From Simmondsia chinensis (lineage: Eukaryota > Streptophyta > Magnoliopsida > Caryophyllales > Simmondsiaceae), in assembly GCA_018398585.1 (NCBI GenBank), contig JAGTTD010000003.1, positions 11,416,637 through 11,480,636 of the forward strand: a stretch of DNA of 64,000 nucleotides, given 5' to 3'. Made by a program: the position numbers and the translations under genes. Positions 22,430 to 34,200 of this stretch are shown here, piece after piece. The notes under the pieces were generated by a model. It worked only from the letters and a program-made list of their open reading frames with translations. It had not been told where the DNA came from and ran no database searches. How positions within the stretch are numbered: the stretch's first letter is position 1; each line of letters starts with the position of its first letter.

Positions 22430-24973
22430 ATGGTTCAATACACAAGGCCAAGCTGGCTCAATCCAGCTTAAGTTCAAGTGGCTAGACTCTTAATCAAAAT
22501 CTCGAAGCCGTATTATTGTATCGATGAGGATATCCTTTGTCGAGTGTTTTATCCTTATGGACCTCTTGCAAGTACCGAGTTGGTCGTAACTTCCCTTAGC
22601 GAGGTTAAGGCTCACATTAGCTATTATACGAAAATGAGTGCTGTTTCAGCCCTCAAGCAATTACACGGGAAAAACATATTTGACGGATGTTGTGGTTTAA
22701 ACATAACCTACCTTGAGATGGGTATTAATGGGGAAAAGGAGTTGGAGAAGGTAGACCTCGATATTTGTTAAGCTCAGGAGTCAAATTCTCTATCCCTTGA
22801 TCAGCCTCCTTTTGAGAAGCATGACATTTCGATAGTGGCAAATGTTAAGGAATCAGAGGATGAAGTAATAGAGGTATGGGAGCAAGAACTTGAGCAAAAG
22901 AGGGCTGATTGTACTAGAATTGTTGTAAAGTTGGGTTACTCAACAACAATTGATGTTGATGTGGCAGAATCGTACTCCTTGGATCAGAATCGTTCTCCAA
23001 TGCATCTTGATACTCGAAACCAGCATCTGATTTGTGCAGGCAGCTATGTACTTGATACATTGCAAGGTTCTTGGAGTGGAGAAATGGTGTATCCAAATAC
23101 ACACTCTTATGACAAGTTACCTCCTGATCCGGGGGAAGATACTCAAGGCTTTGTGAAGCTGAAAAGAGTAGATTCTTCGCTGAATCGAAGTAATCAAGCT
23201 TCCAAAGTACGTTTTAAGGTTCAACAAAGGCGAAGCATTGTTTCTGTACAAGCAATTGAGTTATTGGAGGTGTACAAATTCAGTAGCATGGCAGAAAATG
23301 ATCAAGCTTCCTTAGTCCTTGCTGCAGGAGTGAAAACAGTTCTGAATGAGACCCTGAAATGCAGTAAACAAGAAGGAATTCAGACTAGAATTAGAGGTTT
23401 TGAGAAAGAGTTAAAGTTCAAGAGTTGTAAGCTTCAAAATTCGGATGGTTGGTGCACACAAAGAAGTAAAGTTGCTGCTGAGGACTTGAGAAAAGTTCTG
23501 AATTCTAGTTTGATTTTCTGTTATGACTTATGGCTGCAGCATCTGTTGATAGTCCCGCTGGTTTGGTTGCAACACAGAGTTGAACATGCTGCTCTTAATC
23601 TAGATCAAACAAAGGAGTTGGAACAAGATGATGAAGCTGAGTTCAACAAAGCAAAAATCAGTGTTGACGATGCAGAATTTTGGAATTTTGTCTCACAGTT
23701 GCAAGAGTATGCTGTTGTATGGTGCCAATTAAGAATAAACCGAAGTTGTTTACAAGTTAAAGCAGCAGCTCAAGTTGTCTATGGAAGATTAAGTTCAATT
23801 CTAAGTGAAATTAGCTTACATAGTAGCAGAAAAGTCAAGCTCAGACCAGACCTTGCTCATGTGATGTTTGCATCTGTTCTGAAGTTCTATTGGCTTCATG
23901 GGCTGGTGTGTTTTGTAGGCAGTACTGCAGTAGGTTCCACTGAAGGAATGAGACAGATGCAACAGCTTACTTGCCTGCGAAATGCTTGGATTGAGAAAAT
24001 CATCATGAGTTCATGACTTTCTCCAACAAAAGTTAGCATATGCTTTAGGAGAGGAGTTAAGACCAGATCAATCCTTGAGAAGTTTTTAGTTTTTCTGAAG
24101 TTCCAATGGTCTTTTGGGGTGATGAACTTCTTTTGCATACTTGAGCTTTTTGATAAAGGATCAAGGTTAGTTCATATGGGACCGCAATTGAGACTTAACA
24201 AGCAGGGAATACTTGGTCTTTTGAGTCAATATTGTGGTACAAAATCATGTGAACTCTGGAAGCAAAGAGAGGGACCTGCAGAAGCTGAAAGTTTGGTGCA
24301 CAACCTGAAGTTCTTGAGCTTCCAACATAGGACAATCAGTTAGATTTCCTTAGGAGTTCAAGTGCTGGCAGATTCAACTTGGAGTTCAATTTCACCTTGG
24401 AAGAATCTGGTTTGGTGGAGCAAGGTTCACCGCCAGATTATGATAGACTTTGTAAGAAATCTGGAAGGAAGTGCTGTGAGATACATGTCATACTTTATTA
24501 AACTTGACAAACACCTAATAGAATTCAAAGAAATTGTAATTGGTTCATGGAATTGCTCTTTGCCCTCAACTGCAGCAGCGTTATAGGAGGATAAGTGGAA
24601 GGTATTAGGTGTAAGTTGGGCCTTGGATAGCTTTAGAAACTGGAGCATAACTGAAAAGTTCATTCTGAGCAACAACAATACTTGGATTGATAAGCTCAGC
24701 AGCAGCATAATAGGGGAGTTTAGCTTGATGTATCAGATGAGGATTAAAACAAAGGCTGTAATTCCTCTCATTTGTGAGTCTCAGCTGCAGCACTCTTGGC
24801 CAACAATACAAATGAACTTTGTGAAGTGGATGTTGGGTTCCATAAATTGTGGCGCGAGATGTTGTGAAGAGAGTATTGATGTTTGGTTGATCTGGTTTGA
24901 GCTGTGCAGAGCTCCGGAAGATATACCATTCATCCATATGCTGGCATTGAGTATAAACAAGAAATATACTTAA
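22430..24973 (+). pseudogene. Unrecognised retroelement ORF with N-terminal PTB/hnRNP-L-like RRM
   Basis: From the ATG at 22430 one reading frame stays open for 848 codons with only five internal stops (22469 TAA, 22769 TAA, 24014 TGA, 24341 TAG, 24584 TAG) before TAA at 24971; about 40 would be expected by chance. Residues ~20-95 form an RRM of the PTB/hnRNP-L type: LLIKISKPYY, DILCRVFYPYGP, then SAVSALKQLHGKNIFDGCCG, matching the characteristic SAxxAxxxLxGxxIYxGCC-x-L segment. After it come an acidic linker (DEVIEVWEQELEQKRADC) and ~700 residues rich in Leu, Trp, Gln and Lys that I do not recognise. No gag knuckle, protease or RT motif is present. Near 24030-24080 another frame also looks protein-like (KLAYALGEELRPDQ), so a frameshift is possible there. 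An RNA-binding, gag-replacing role is inference. Confidence 0.75.
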
Positions 24974-25178
24974 GGTGAACTATATTGCAGCAGTACCTTA
25001 AATGAATAAGCAAGATTTCAGCGGCATTTCCAAATCAGTACACATGCTCACTTGCCAACAGAGGCTCGGTTCTGTTTTCCTACAGCAGCAGCAAATACAG
25101 ACAGCAGCTTAGAGGCCTTTCCATTGGTTCTTCAAGCCTATACGTTCTTCTTGCATTCTTGAGGACAAGAATCTTTTC

Positions 25179-25192
25179 AAAGGGAGGGGTAT
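25179..25192 (+). promoter_or_regulatory. Polypurine tract of the RRM-carrying element
   Basis: AAAGGGAGGGGTAT directly precedes the 3' LTR. Confidence 0.85.
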
Positions 25193-25524
25193 TGTCATGA
25201 CCGTGGAGGATTCTTATATAGATTATAGTATGTTTTGATGTATTGAGATCTCAATAAGAGTTTGGATGTTATATTTGTTATGTTAGTGTTATTTTGTTGG
25301 AAAGATGAGCAAGTTAGTGTAATTGAGCTTATGTACTTAGTAGGGATACTTAGAGTATAAATAGTGGTACTTAGATTGTAATAGGGATTATCAAATACAA
25401 AATATACTCTCTTACTTTCTCATCTCTACTTTCTTTTACTTCCTCATCTCCTTTTCCTTCTTTCTCATCGTAAATTCCATCTATCCCCTTAGTTATAATT
25501 CAGGTTTGATCCTGAATTAGAACA
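25193..25524 (+). repeat. 3' LTR of the RRM-carrying element
   Basis: 332 bp, TGTCATGACCG...AATTAGAACA. Same length as the 5' LTR with about 11 substitutions and no indels seen. Confidence 0.95.
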
Positions 25525-25541
25525 TAGGGTACCTATACCAT

Positions 25542-27139
25542 TAGGGGTTGCATGGTCCGGTTTTGATGAACAACTGTGCCAAATAAAAAATAGTTTGAAA
25601 AAGTTTCCGAAACAAACCAAACCAAACCGTTTAACATTTTAAACCAAACTAGACCAAACCGTATAATATGGTTTGGTTTAGTTTGGTTATGCTTTACCCG
25701 TAATATTAAGAAAATACATACTTTATGAATAAAATATTGAGACAACTATAACTTGATACATGATAAACAATATGAAGTAGAGCTATGAAATGCAATTTAG
25801 TTTTCTAGTTTTGATTTTTAATTTATTGAATTAGATGAACGTATTCGTTATTACTCATTATTCAAACATAAATAAAATTTGATATATGTTTATTTCTCAT
25901 TATCGTGAAAGTAATATATCGAATTGAATTGAACAATTTTCTCATCAAATCAGATTTTATAGATTTTAATCAAATCTATAACTATATTGTCACTAAGTCT
26001 GCTCTAATATTAGTTCGGACGTAAAATTCCAACTAGACTAGGTTATTTGTTCTATAACCAAAGTGGACTAGTAACTTTTGGATTCCATTCTCAATACTTA
26101 TATTAAAATTTTCAAAGCTTCTACCAATCTATTATATTCCTCCATCCTAAATCTGGATATACATTGGTCTTCTGTCCAATATAATTCACTCCGAAATTTA
26201 CCAAAAAACCTACACTAGACAAGTAAGTTTGATAGAAAATAAGATTGGATTGGTACCTTGTATTTAAACATTTACTAACCTTTAAGATCTGGTCCGTCTT
26301 TGAATCGATAGACTCCCCTGAATATTTATCCTCCGTGTAATTAATTTTCAAGTTCATTATGTATCAACAATTTTCTAACTTGATAGTCAATGTATAAACA
26401 TTAACAATAATAATAACTTTTTGAGTTATTTATTCCAAATTTCTATATACTTTATCAATTTTATTGATTTAGTCTTTACAATGTTAATTGTGTCAATTTA
26501 ATCTAGGTACAAGTATATTGAGTTAATTTAGTCTTTAGATTAAAATATACGTTAAGTTGTTAATAAAATATTTAGGGTTTCAGTCACAGATTGGGTTAAA
26601 TTGAATAAACGAATGGATTTTACTTGCATGTAATGTAATTGTGTTGTTGCAGCCTCGGGCCAACTTTCTACAGTAAAAATAAAAAAAAATAAACAAATTT
26701 GTGCCATTAAAATTACATCATTAACTTAAGTTATATTTGACCAAATGACTTAATTGACATAATATAAAATCGAAGTGGACTAAGTTGACATAACTAAAAG
26801 TATAGGGACTAAATTGACACAATAAGAAAAATACAAAGGCCCTTAGTGTAAACCTAGTCATTTTTATGGGATTATAGAGTAAAATTTTGCTGACTACTGA
26901 CATAATTTGTTGTGATTAGGATGATGTAAATAATCATTGAATTGTTTAGTTTATAGTTTTCACAGTTTATGATTTAGGTTTGGTTTTAAGTTAAACCTAA
27001 ACCGTAAATTCTAATAACCAAAATTTTCTAAACCAAACGATTATTTTTCAAACCATAATCCAAGTTAACCAAACCAAATCGTAATTTACGGTTTGGTCTG
27101 GTTTGGATTATGGTTTAAGCCGTTTTTTGTGCACCCTTA
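25542..27139. mobile_element. hAT-like non-autonomous DNA transposon with 8-bp target duplication
   Basis: TATACCAT is duplicated exactly at 25534-25541 and 27140-27147. The ends are imperfect inverted repeats: TAGGGGTTGCATGG on the left and TAAGGGTGCACAAA reversed from the right. Subterminal AAACCAAACC/GGTTTGGTTT motifs occur in both orientations near each end. There is no transposase; the interior is AT-rich. Eight-bp duplications and A/GGGGTG-type ends are typical of hAT elements. Confidence 0.85.
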
Positions 27140-27178
27140 TATACCATATCGTTTTTCTAGCTTTTTAATAGTTTCATA

Positions 27179-27424
27179 TGCCTTTGATAAATTTTGAAGC
27201 TTAAGGATCAAATTAATCTTTCTTAATAGTTCTCGGGGTATCTTTGATATAATTAGAAGTTGAGGGGGCCATAATGATTTTCACAAATAGTTTAGGGGTG
27301 TTTTTGATGAAATTCGAAGTTTGGAGAGTCACATTGATTTTGACCAATAGTTCAGGGAGTGTCTTTAATAAAATTAAAAGCTCGAGGTGTCACTTTGATT
27401 TTGATTAATTGTTCAAGGGTTTTT
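27179..27424 (+). repeat. Four diverged ~61-bp tandem units
   Basis: Units share the pattern TTTGATAAAATTAGAAGTT...GGGTCACATTGATTTTGAC...AATAGTTCAGGGGT, starting near 27180, 27241, 27301 and 27362. No coding sense is apparent. Confidence 0.75.
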
Positions 27425-28261
27425 ATGAATATTGTCATTAAGAAATAATAAAATTTGGCCACCCATTGGCATGTGTGAATAGCCAAATACTGATGTTGAA
27501 AGGGGTATTCGAAACGGGTAAGGTGAAACTTTTTGAATATCCCTTTCGAGATTCCTTAAGTAAAATTAGCATTAAGTTGATGATAAAAAGTAATGCTTGG
27601 ATAGTGAGTTTAAATGGATTTAGCAGATGAGTTTACATTGGGTTATTTGCGTTTTACATGACAAAATCGTTAGAAACTTACTTACCCAAAAAAAATAAAC
27701 AAAAAATCGTTAGAAACTACATAGTTAACTTTAGTTTTTAATCATAGTTCTAAATTAACACAATTTGAATAGTACATGGACCAAATTAACACAATAAAAA
27801 GTGAAAAACAATAAATTGACATAAGGAGAAAGAAGTTTAAGGATGTTTTGCATAAATAACCCTAAATTTTATCATTTTAAGATTATTTAAGTGATCAAAT
27901 GAATTTTTATTTGAAATGGACGATAGACTTTTCCAAAGTTTTACTTGGGTGACGAACCTGCCATTTAAAACCAACTGAATAACCTAATATGATTTTTATT
28001 ATTAGTTAGGTGATTAAATCTTCTAAAACTTGACTTATGTGACCAATTTGTCAATTTTTGCCAACTTGAGCGACCACATGGGACTTAAGTCCAGTAAGGA
28101 AGTGCAAATAAAAATTACCAGATAGATTAATTACTTATCTCAAATATATAGAAGACCCTTATTAACATAACAATTATGTGAACAATGGGAGTTCATATGG
28201 ATGATAAATATTTGAAGTGGGTATTAGAATTTTGTTTTGCATATATTAATTTCTTGTTGAT
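27425..28261. other. AT-rich gap, weak ~105-bp repeat, no gene seen
   Basis: No coding homology. At about 27880-28080 a phrase of the form GTGATCAAAT...AAAACTTGACTTATGTGACCAATTTG occurs twice in diverged form, suggesting an old tandem duplication. Confidence 0.4.
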
Positions 28262-30770
28262 ACAAAACAACGACAACAACTAGGTTTTGGAGGGTAAGAT
28301 ATAAGCAATCTTATCCCCTAAATTGTGCTACTCTATAGAGAGGCTATTTTTGAAGGGCATCCAACCCTCAAAGAATCTTACTCAAGTCAAATGAAAATAG
28401 GCACGCCTAATGCAAGCATGCAAACAGGCAGTACTCCAGTCAAATGAAGCAGCACGAACAACTAACATGCATGCATTCCTAGAGGCACTATAAACTTCCA
28501 TCGGTGTGCTTCTCTCTCCTAAAAGTTAGGTGGGCCACACGTATTTTTAATTGTCGCTCAACTTTATCTATAATCATCTCTTCCGTAAGGTTTACTTGGG
28601 TAAGGTCATGTTTAATCATCTCCAAACTACATTTCTTTGGCCTGCCTCTATCTCTCTCCCATTGTGTATAGTATTTTTTTTTTGTGACGAGGGATTGGAT
28701 TGCCCCAACCAATCCCGGCCCATGAGAACAGCTCACAAGCCCCTATGAGCAGGTAAGTCATGAGTATATCCTCAGCGAGAATTGACATTGTGTATTATGT
28801 AGCTATTCATATTTCCTAACAAAGTGGTAATCGGTCTCTTTCTAACATGCTTGAACCATTGTAGGTGCTGCTCCCTCAATTTATCTTCAATAGGAGCCAC
28901 ACCTAATTTGTTTCTAATAATGTCATTTTGGATCATGTCTTTCCTAGTATGTCCAAACTCCCACTACAACATCCTCATCTCCACCAACTTTAACTTTTGG
29001 GTGTGATGTCGTTTAGTTGGCCACATTCAACACCATACAACATAATTGGTCTCATTGCCACCTTATTATATTTGCCGTTCAATTTTAGGGTAAACTTTTT
29101 ATAGCATAGTATCGTTGAAGCCATCTTCACTTATGCAATCTCACATTAATCTGATTATTAACATCATCATTGACTTCGCCATCTTGCTGCACCACTGAGC
29201 CTGAATACGAGAAACATTCTTTTCTCGGCATGCATTATGTCCCAATCTTCATGTCCTCTTCGCACGGTCTAGTTATGGTACAAAAATTAAATTTCATACG
29301 CTCAAATTTTGATCTACTAAGTCAAAAACCTTTAGACTCTAATGCACTTTTCCAAAGTTTTAACTTATCATCTAGTCCTTCTCTTAAGTCATCAACTAGG
29401 ACTATATCATCTGCAGAAATCATACACCAGGGCACATCCCCTTGGATGTGCTTAGTGAGCTCATCCATGACTAGCACAAACAGGAAATTGTTCAAGGTTG
29501 ATCCTTGATGCAACCAAATTGTAATAAAGAAAGCATCTGTCTCCCCTTCTACAGTATGTACATTGGTCAATGTGTCATCATACATATCTTTGATTACTTA
29601 AATAAATGATATGAGGATGCCTTTCTTTTCCCAAACCTCCATAAGACCCTTTTTGGAACTCTATCATATGCCTTCTTTAGATCATTGAAGACCACATGTA
29701 AATCCTTTTGTCCATCTCTATTGTATTTTATAGTATGTCCTATTACATGGATTGCTTCCATTGTAGATCTACGTGGCATGAATCCAAATTGATTCTCTAA
29801 AACACCTATTTATTACCTAAGCCTTCTTTAAATGACCTGCTCACTTAGCTTCATAGTACGACTCATGAGTTTGATACCCATGCAGTTGGCACAAATCTAA
29901 ATGTCGCCCTTGTTCTTATAGATCAATACGAGGGTTCTCCTCCTCCACTCATCCTGCATATTCTTACCTTTAAGAGTTAAATTGAATAGTTTAGTCAACC
30001 AACTTATGTCCTTGCCTCCAATCCATTTCCATGCCTTAATTCGTATTTTATTTAGTCCAATTGCTTTACCCTACCCATCATTTTTAAAGCTTCCCAGACT
30101 TTCTTAGATTTGATGTGCCTACAGTAACAATAGGTCAGGCACTTCTCAGATCTCCCAAGTTCTCCTAAAGAAATCTATGTTCCCATTTTCATTGAACAAA
30201 TTGTAGAAGTACACTTTCCACCCTTTCTTTAATTTGTTGCTCTTCCACAAGTACCCATCCATCATCGCCCTTGATGCACTTTATAAGTTCCAAGCCCCCA
30301 ATTCTCCTTTCTCTAGATTTAACGATTTTGTAGAGGTCCTATCCCCTCGTCCATATGCAACCTTTTGCATAAATCCTGAAAAGTATTAGGCTGTGCCCTC
30401 TAATTGCTGTCTTAGCTTCTTTTATGGCCCACCTATATTTTGTTTCTGAACCTCACCTCCCTTTCAATCACACTTCTTGAAATAATCTCTTTTGGCCTTA
30501 ATCTTTCCTTGGGCTTCTGTACACCACCAGCAGGACCCCCTCTGATTCGGTGCATCGCCCTTTGATTGACCTACTACTTCTCATGTTGACCATCTATTCC
30601 TTTGTACCATCTGGTTCCACATGTGGTTTAAACCCCACTCAAAGTCCCAGTAAATCTCAATCTTTGCTTTTTCCTGAAGATTTGATGTTTTTTGCCTTCA
30701 AATCCACCAAAGAGTGCGTGGACGCACATGTTTCCTACTTCTCTTAACCCTTTTCTTCGCCTTGATATTG
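28262..30770 (-). mobile_element. RTE-type LINE, RT domain to 3' end
   Basis: The minus strand encodes, in order from 30720 down: end of the endonuclease region (RPRTLWWNLKAKN), the pre-RT segment (about 30240: CIKGDDGWVLVEEQQIKE), RT (MPRRSTMEAIHVIGHTIK, DLHVVFNDLKKAYDRVP at 29594-29779; GETDAFFITIWLHQGSTLNN and CMISADDIVLVDDL at 29322-29585), and the C-terminal region (RDRGRPKKCSLEMIKHDL at 28488-28736). The catalytic box is SADD where FADD is usual. The 3' end near 28262 is GTTGTTGTCGTTGTT on the minus strand, the tail type of plant RTE LINEs. Stops and frameshifts are frequent. Confidence 0.85.
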
Positions 30771-30775
30771 GCACA

Positions 30776-31955
30776 TGATATGATTTTAAGAGTGTTTAAA
30801 GATCGTGTACTAATAAGCATACGAGTTCATCATAACTAAGTCAGGTATACAGATCAATATTAAGTCAAAATATAGTAATTATAGAGTAGTTGGAAATTTG
30901 GTTTTGCGGGTTTGCAAGAATATTTAATGAAATTCAAAAAATTAAACATTAAATTAAATTATCAAATTAGTCAATGATAGCTTAGGATGTGAATTTGGGC
31001 TAGCCTAACTTGGATTTTATTATATTTTACCATGACAGTGACTTTAAGGGTTTTGGCTGCATGCTCTAAACGTGGGTTAACACTTTGATTAGGGCTTAGG
31101 GCAATAATTTAGTCTAAGGGCATAATCCATCTAATCACTTTAGCTGCTGCATGGGTTATCTCAATAACACCACATAATTCTTTTTTACTCCTAATTTTGT
31201 GTTAATTCATATACAATATTATGCTCAGGGTTGGATACAACCTCAACCCTAACTACTCGTGAAAACTTGCCATACTATGGTCCAGGCTACAAGCACAAAA
31301 CAAATTCAAATAAACTTAAAATCTAGCATTGGCTACGAGCACCTAAGTAGAAACTAATCTCATTATAGAATGCCCCACATGGATGCGAAAATAGAAGAAC
31401 ACGAGTCATTATCGAAAATAAAATATAAATTCGGGATCCGATTGGCTACCCGTCCTTCACCTCTAAACTACCACTCTATCCTCCATAGGAGTTTTACAAA
31501 TCTCAAAATCAAAAGTCAAAGGCAAAAGAAATCTCATAGATAGTAGGCTCCCTTGATCAATATCAACATGAGTCTTGCTTTGGTCCCCTGGTAATCCAAC
31601 CACTTGCGCTTCGGCCATTGAGAAAATCAGGTCACTCTTGGCGGCTCGAGGATGGAGGAGAAGAAAATAGGGCAAAAACTCCCAAAACATTAATTCCCCA
31701 ACCCTATTAAGTCTAAAATTGCTTGATTTAAAAGCCGAATCTTGACCTATTGAGTCCTTTTTCCACAGTGGTCGGGGTTTCTCAACATAGTCTTTGAATT
31801 TGTCCATTTTAGCTCATTCTTCTTTGCTTTTAAAGTCTTTCTTGCTCCGACATGTTCCAAGCCTAAGTATCCAAAGATAATAACGTAACACATATGTAAT
31901 AGCTAAAAATATAATAAGAATGAGGTAAAAAATACATAACATACTCGACACATCA
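30776..31955 (-). repeat. Left (3') LTR of the Athila/Tat-like element
   Basis: About 1180 bp. Aligns with 36545-37783 apart from a ~75-bp segment present only in the right copy. Confidence 0.85.
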
Positions 31956-32334
31956 TATCCCCAAACCCAAACCCAAATCTTACTTGTCCTCAAGCAGAAT
32001 CATTTAAAGCTAGCTAAGTAGAAAGAATTCAATCAATCATGTGGTTACATGAATTAGTTGTGAACCATACTTATGAATGCATCTGAGAAAGAACTTAAGA
32101 AAAAAGAATCCTTATGTAATGATATTATTAGACTGGTTCTAGCTAAAGTTTCTGCCATTTAAGTCTTCCTACTAGTAAGTGAGCTTAAAACTTTCTCCCA
32201 CTATCTTATTCCAAACCTTACATATCTAAAACTAACAGTGAGAATAAGTACTCCTAACAAGTTACCCCCAAATAGAATAGAGATCTCAAGTATTTTCTTC
32301 TCTCTCTTTTTTCTCTTCTTCTTCTTCTTGTTTT

Positions 32335-32366
<32 letters not shown>

Positions 32367-33849
32367 TAACTTATGGTTAGGCGTGTCTCCCTAAGACCCA
32401 TGGAACGAGTTTTTGGTCGGTGGTTTCATATCTGATTGGCTCAAGACACCGAGTGAATAGCACTCCTTGGACCTAATGACTTGAGTCAAAGGAATTCACA
32501 ACCTTGGCCGTTCCTAGCACATACCTTATAAAAATACAACACTCATACTAGGCATTCGTGCTTATCAGGGTGAGTAATAAAGTTGACTCTTCTTAAGCTT
32601 TCCTTGTGTCCCATGTAGCGAGCTTTCAAACAACAACTCCTAATCCAGTTGGCTTGGGTTACCAGGTGTGAAAACACCCCTACGAGTCTACTTGCCCAAG
32701 ACATAGGGGCTACAAGAGGAAACTAGTCATAGGTACTTGCTTAGTTTCTAAGGGCATTGGTACCTTTTATTTCTTCTTTTTTTGACTTTTTTTTTTCTTT
32801 TTAGAAGAAAATAGAGAAACAAATAGACTGGTGATGTCTCATTCTTAAAGAGTATTAGTGCTAAGGTTCCAATCCCTAGAATTATTCCCACTAAAACAAC
32901 TTAGTATGTGCGGTACGTAAAAGATTAAGAAAGAAATAGAGAAGATTCTCATACTTGTTTGATGACAAAAATAGCAAATACAATAGCAAAAATCCAAGAA
33001 TAATCGCCATTACATAAAGTTTAAAATTCTTGACACTTCCCAAATTTGAACTTAATATAATTCACACAAATTCATAGCTAACCATGCAAAAATTCAACTA
33101 ATTTAAATTAAATCATGCTAAAAAGACAAGAAAAAGTTCAAATCACTCACGCCATCCTAAAATTCAAACCTTGCATTGTCCATAATGCAACAAATATAAA
33201 AAAATAAACGAAGGCAAGGAAAGAAGAGAAACAACCTGAGTAGTCAGGTATGCTGATTGAACAAATTCGGCGAGCTTGGTGTAATAAAGGACATCCAAAA
33301 AGGGCAAGCAACGAGATAAAGCTGCAAAATAAGACAAATTAAGAAAAATTGACCAACTGAACTCGTTAAATTGCATTCGAAAAAATTCAAGGACACAAGT
33401 GCTTGGTACATCTAAGAAATAATGTAATCCATGATAGGGGTCACAAAGATTCCTGAAAAGTAAAGAGAGGTTGATCTAAAAATCAAAAAAAAAAAAAAAA
33501 AAATGAAAGTAGGTTGTGTTGCCTCCGAAAAGCAATACATTTAATGTCTTCAGCCAAACGCAGTGTAGAACTCATAGTCAGCCAAAATCTGAGGCAACAT
33601 TCTCGAAGTCAATCATGTTGAGCTTGTATATCAAGGGGTGGAACATGGCCAGCATTAAGGTCTCGAATCTCTATCCTCTCATGCACAACAGACAAAACAT
33701 CAAGTAACACATGGTCATCGATATGGGAAGGGACATTACTCAAAACCGCACTAGTGATACAATCAGGTGCAGTTGACTCTACTAAAGAATCAATATGGTC
33801 TACCCTGTAGCACTCTAAATCATCCTCAGTCTCAGGGTGTTAAATAGAA
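31956..33849 (-). other. Non-coding 3' internal part of the Athila/Tat-like element
   Basis: No RT or integrase motif. Includes long T runs (about 32336-32363) and an A run (about 33485-33503). Text such as GTGTCTTGAGCCAATC resembles the non-coding region plant Tat/Athila elements carry after pol; assignment is weak. Confidence 0.45.
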
Positions 33850-34200
33850 CCTAACACATTCAATTTTCCCTTAAGGTTCTCGGGAAAAAAAAAAATCAAA
33901 CGCTCCCATCCTATAATGAATCACAATGTCAGCCATTGTTAGAAATGGTTGACCTAGAATGGTAAGAATGTCATTCTGCTGTCTAGGGATGGAGTCCTCA
34001 TCTAAAACAATGAAATTAACAGGAAGAGAAACTAGTCAACTTTTACAAGTACATCTTTCAACACTCCATGAGGTATGTGCTCTCACCTATCAGCCAATTG
34101 AAGTGTAACATTGGTTGGCTTAAGTTCTCCTATACCCAGCTGTTGAAAAGTTGATTATGGAATGAGCTTTACACTCGCTCCTAGATTTAAGGAGGTTTGA
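33850..34200 (-). pseudogene. Athila/Tat-like retropepsin
   Basis: The minus strand reads LNLGASVKLIP, then FQQLGIGELKPTNVTLQLAD, HIPHGVLKDVLVKVD and, after stops, a MRTPSLDS segment. This matches the protease block DLGASVNLMP...LGLGE.KPT.VTLQLADRS...GV..DVLVKVD of plant Tat/Athila pol. The active-site Asp is Asn here and several stops follow (for example after LIP and after LQLADR), so it is not functional. Confidence 0.85.

Larger units (their letters stand above)
21136..25524 (+). mobile_element. Complete LTR retrotransposon carrying an RRM-headed ORF in place of gag-pol
   Basis: LTRs of 332 bp each (21136-21467, 25193-25524) are flanked by the exact 5-bp target duplication TAGGG (21131-21135, 25525-25529). 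A TGGTATCAGAGC primer site (initiator tRNA-Met) follows the left LTR and a purine tract AAAGGGAGGGG precedes the right one. Just before that tract the sequence still encodes ILEDKNLFKGRGIVM, like the last residues of chromovirus-type Ty3/gypsy pol. The 3.7-kb interior has no gag, protease, RT or integrase. It holds a 960-bp leader and one long eroded ORF (22430-24973). The LTRs differ at about 11 positions by eye, so the insertion is fairly recent. It must have used another element's enzymes. Confidence 0.9.
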
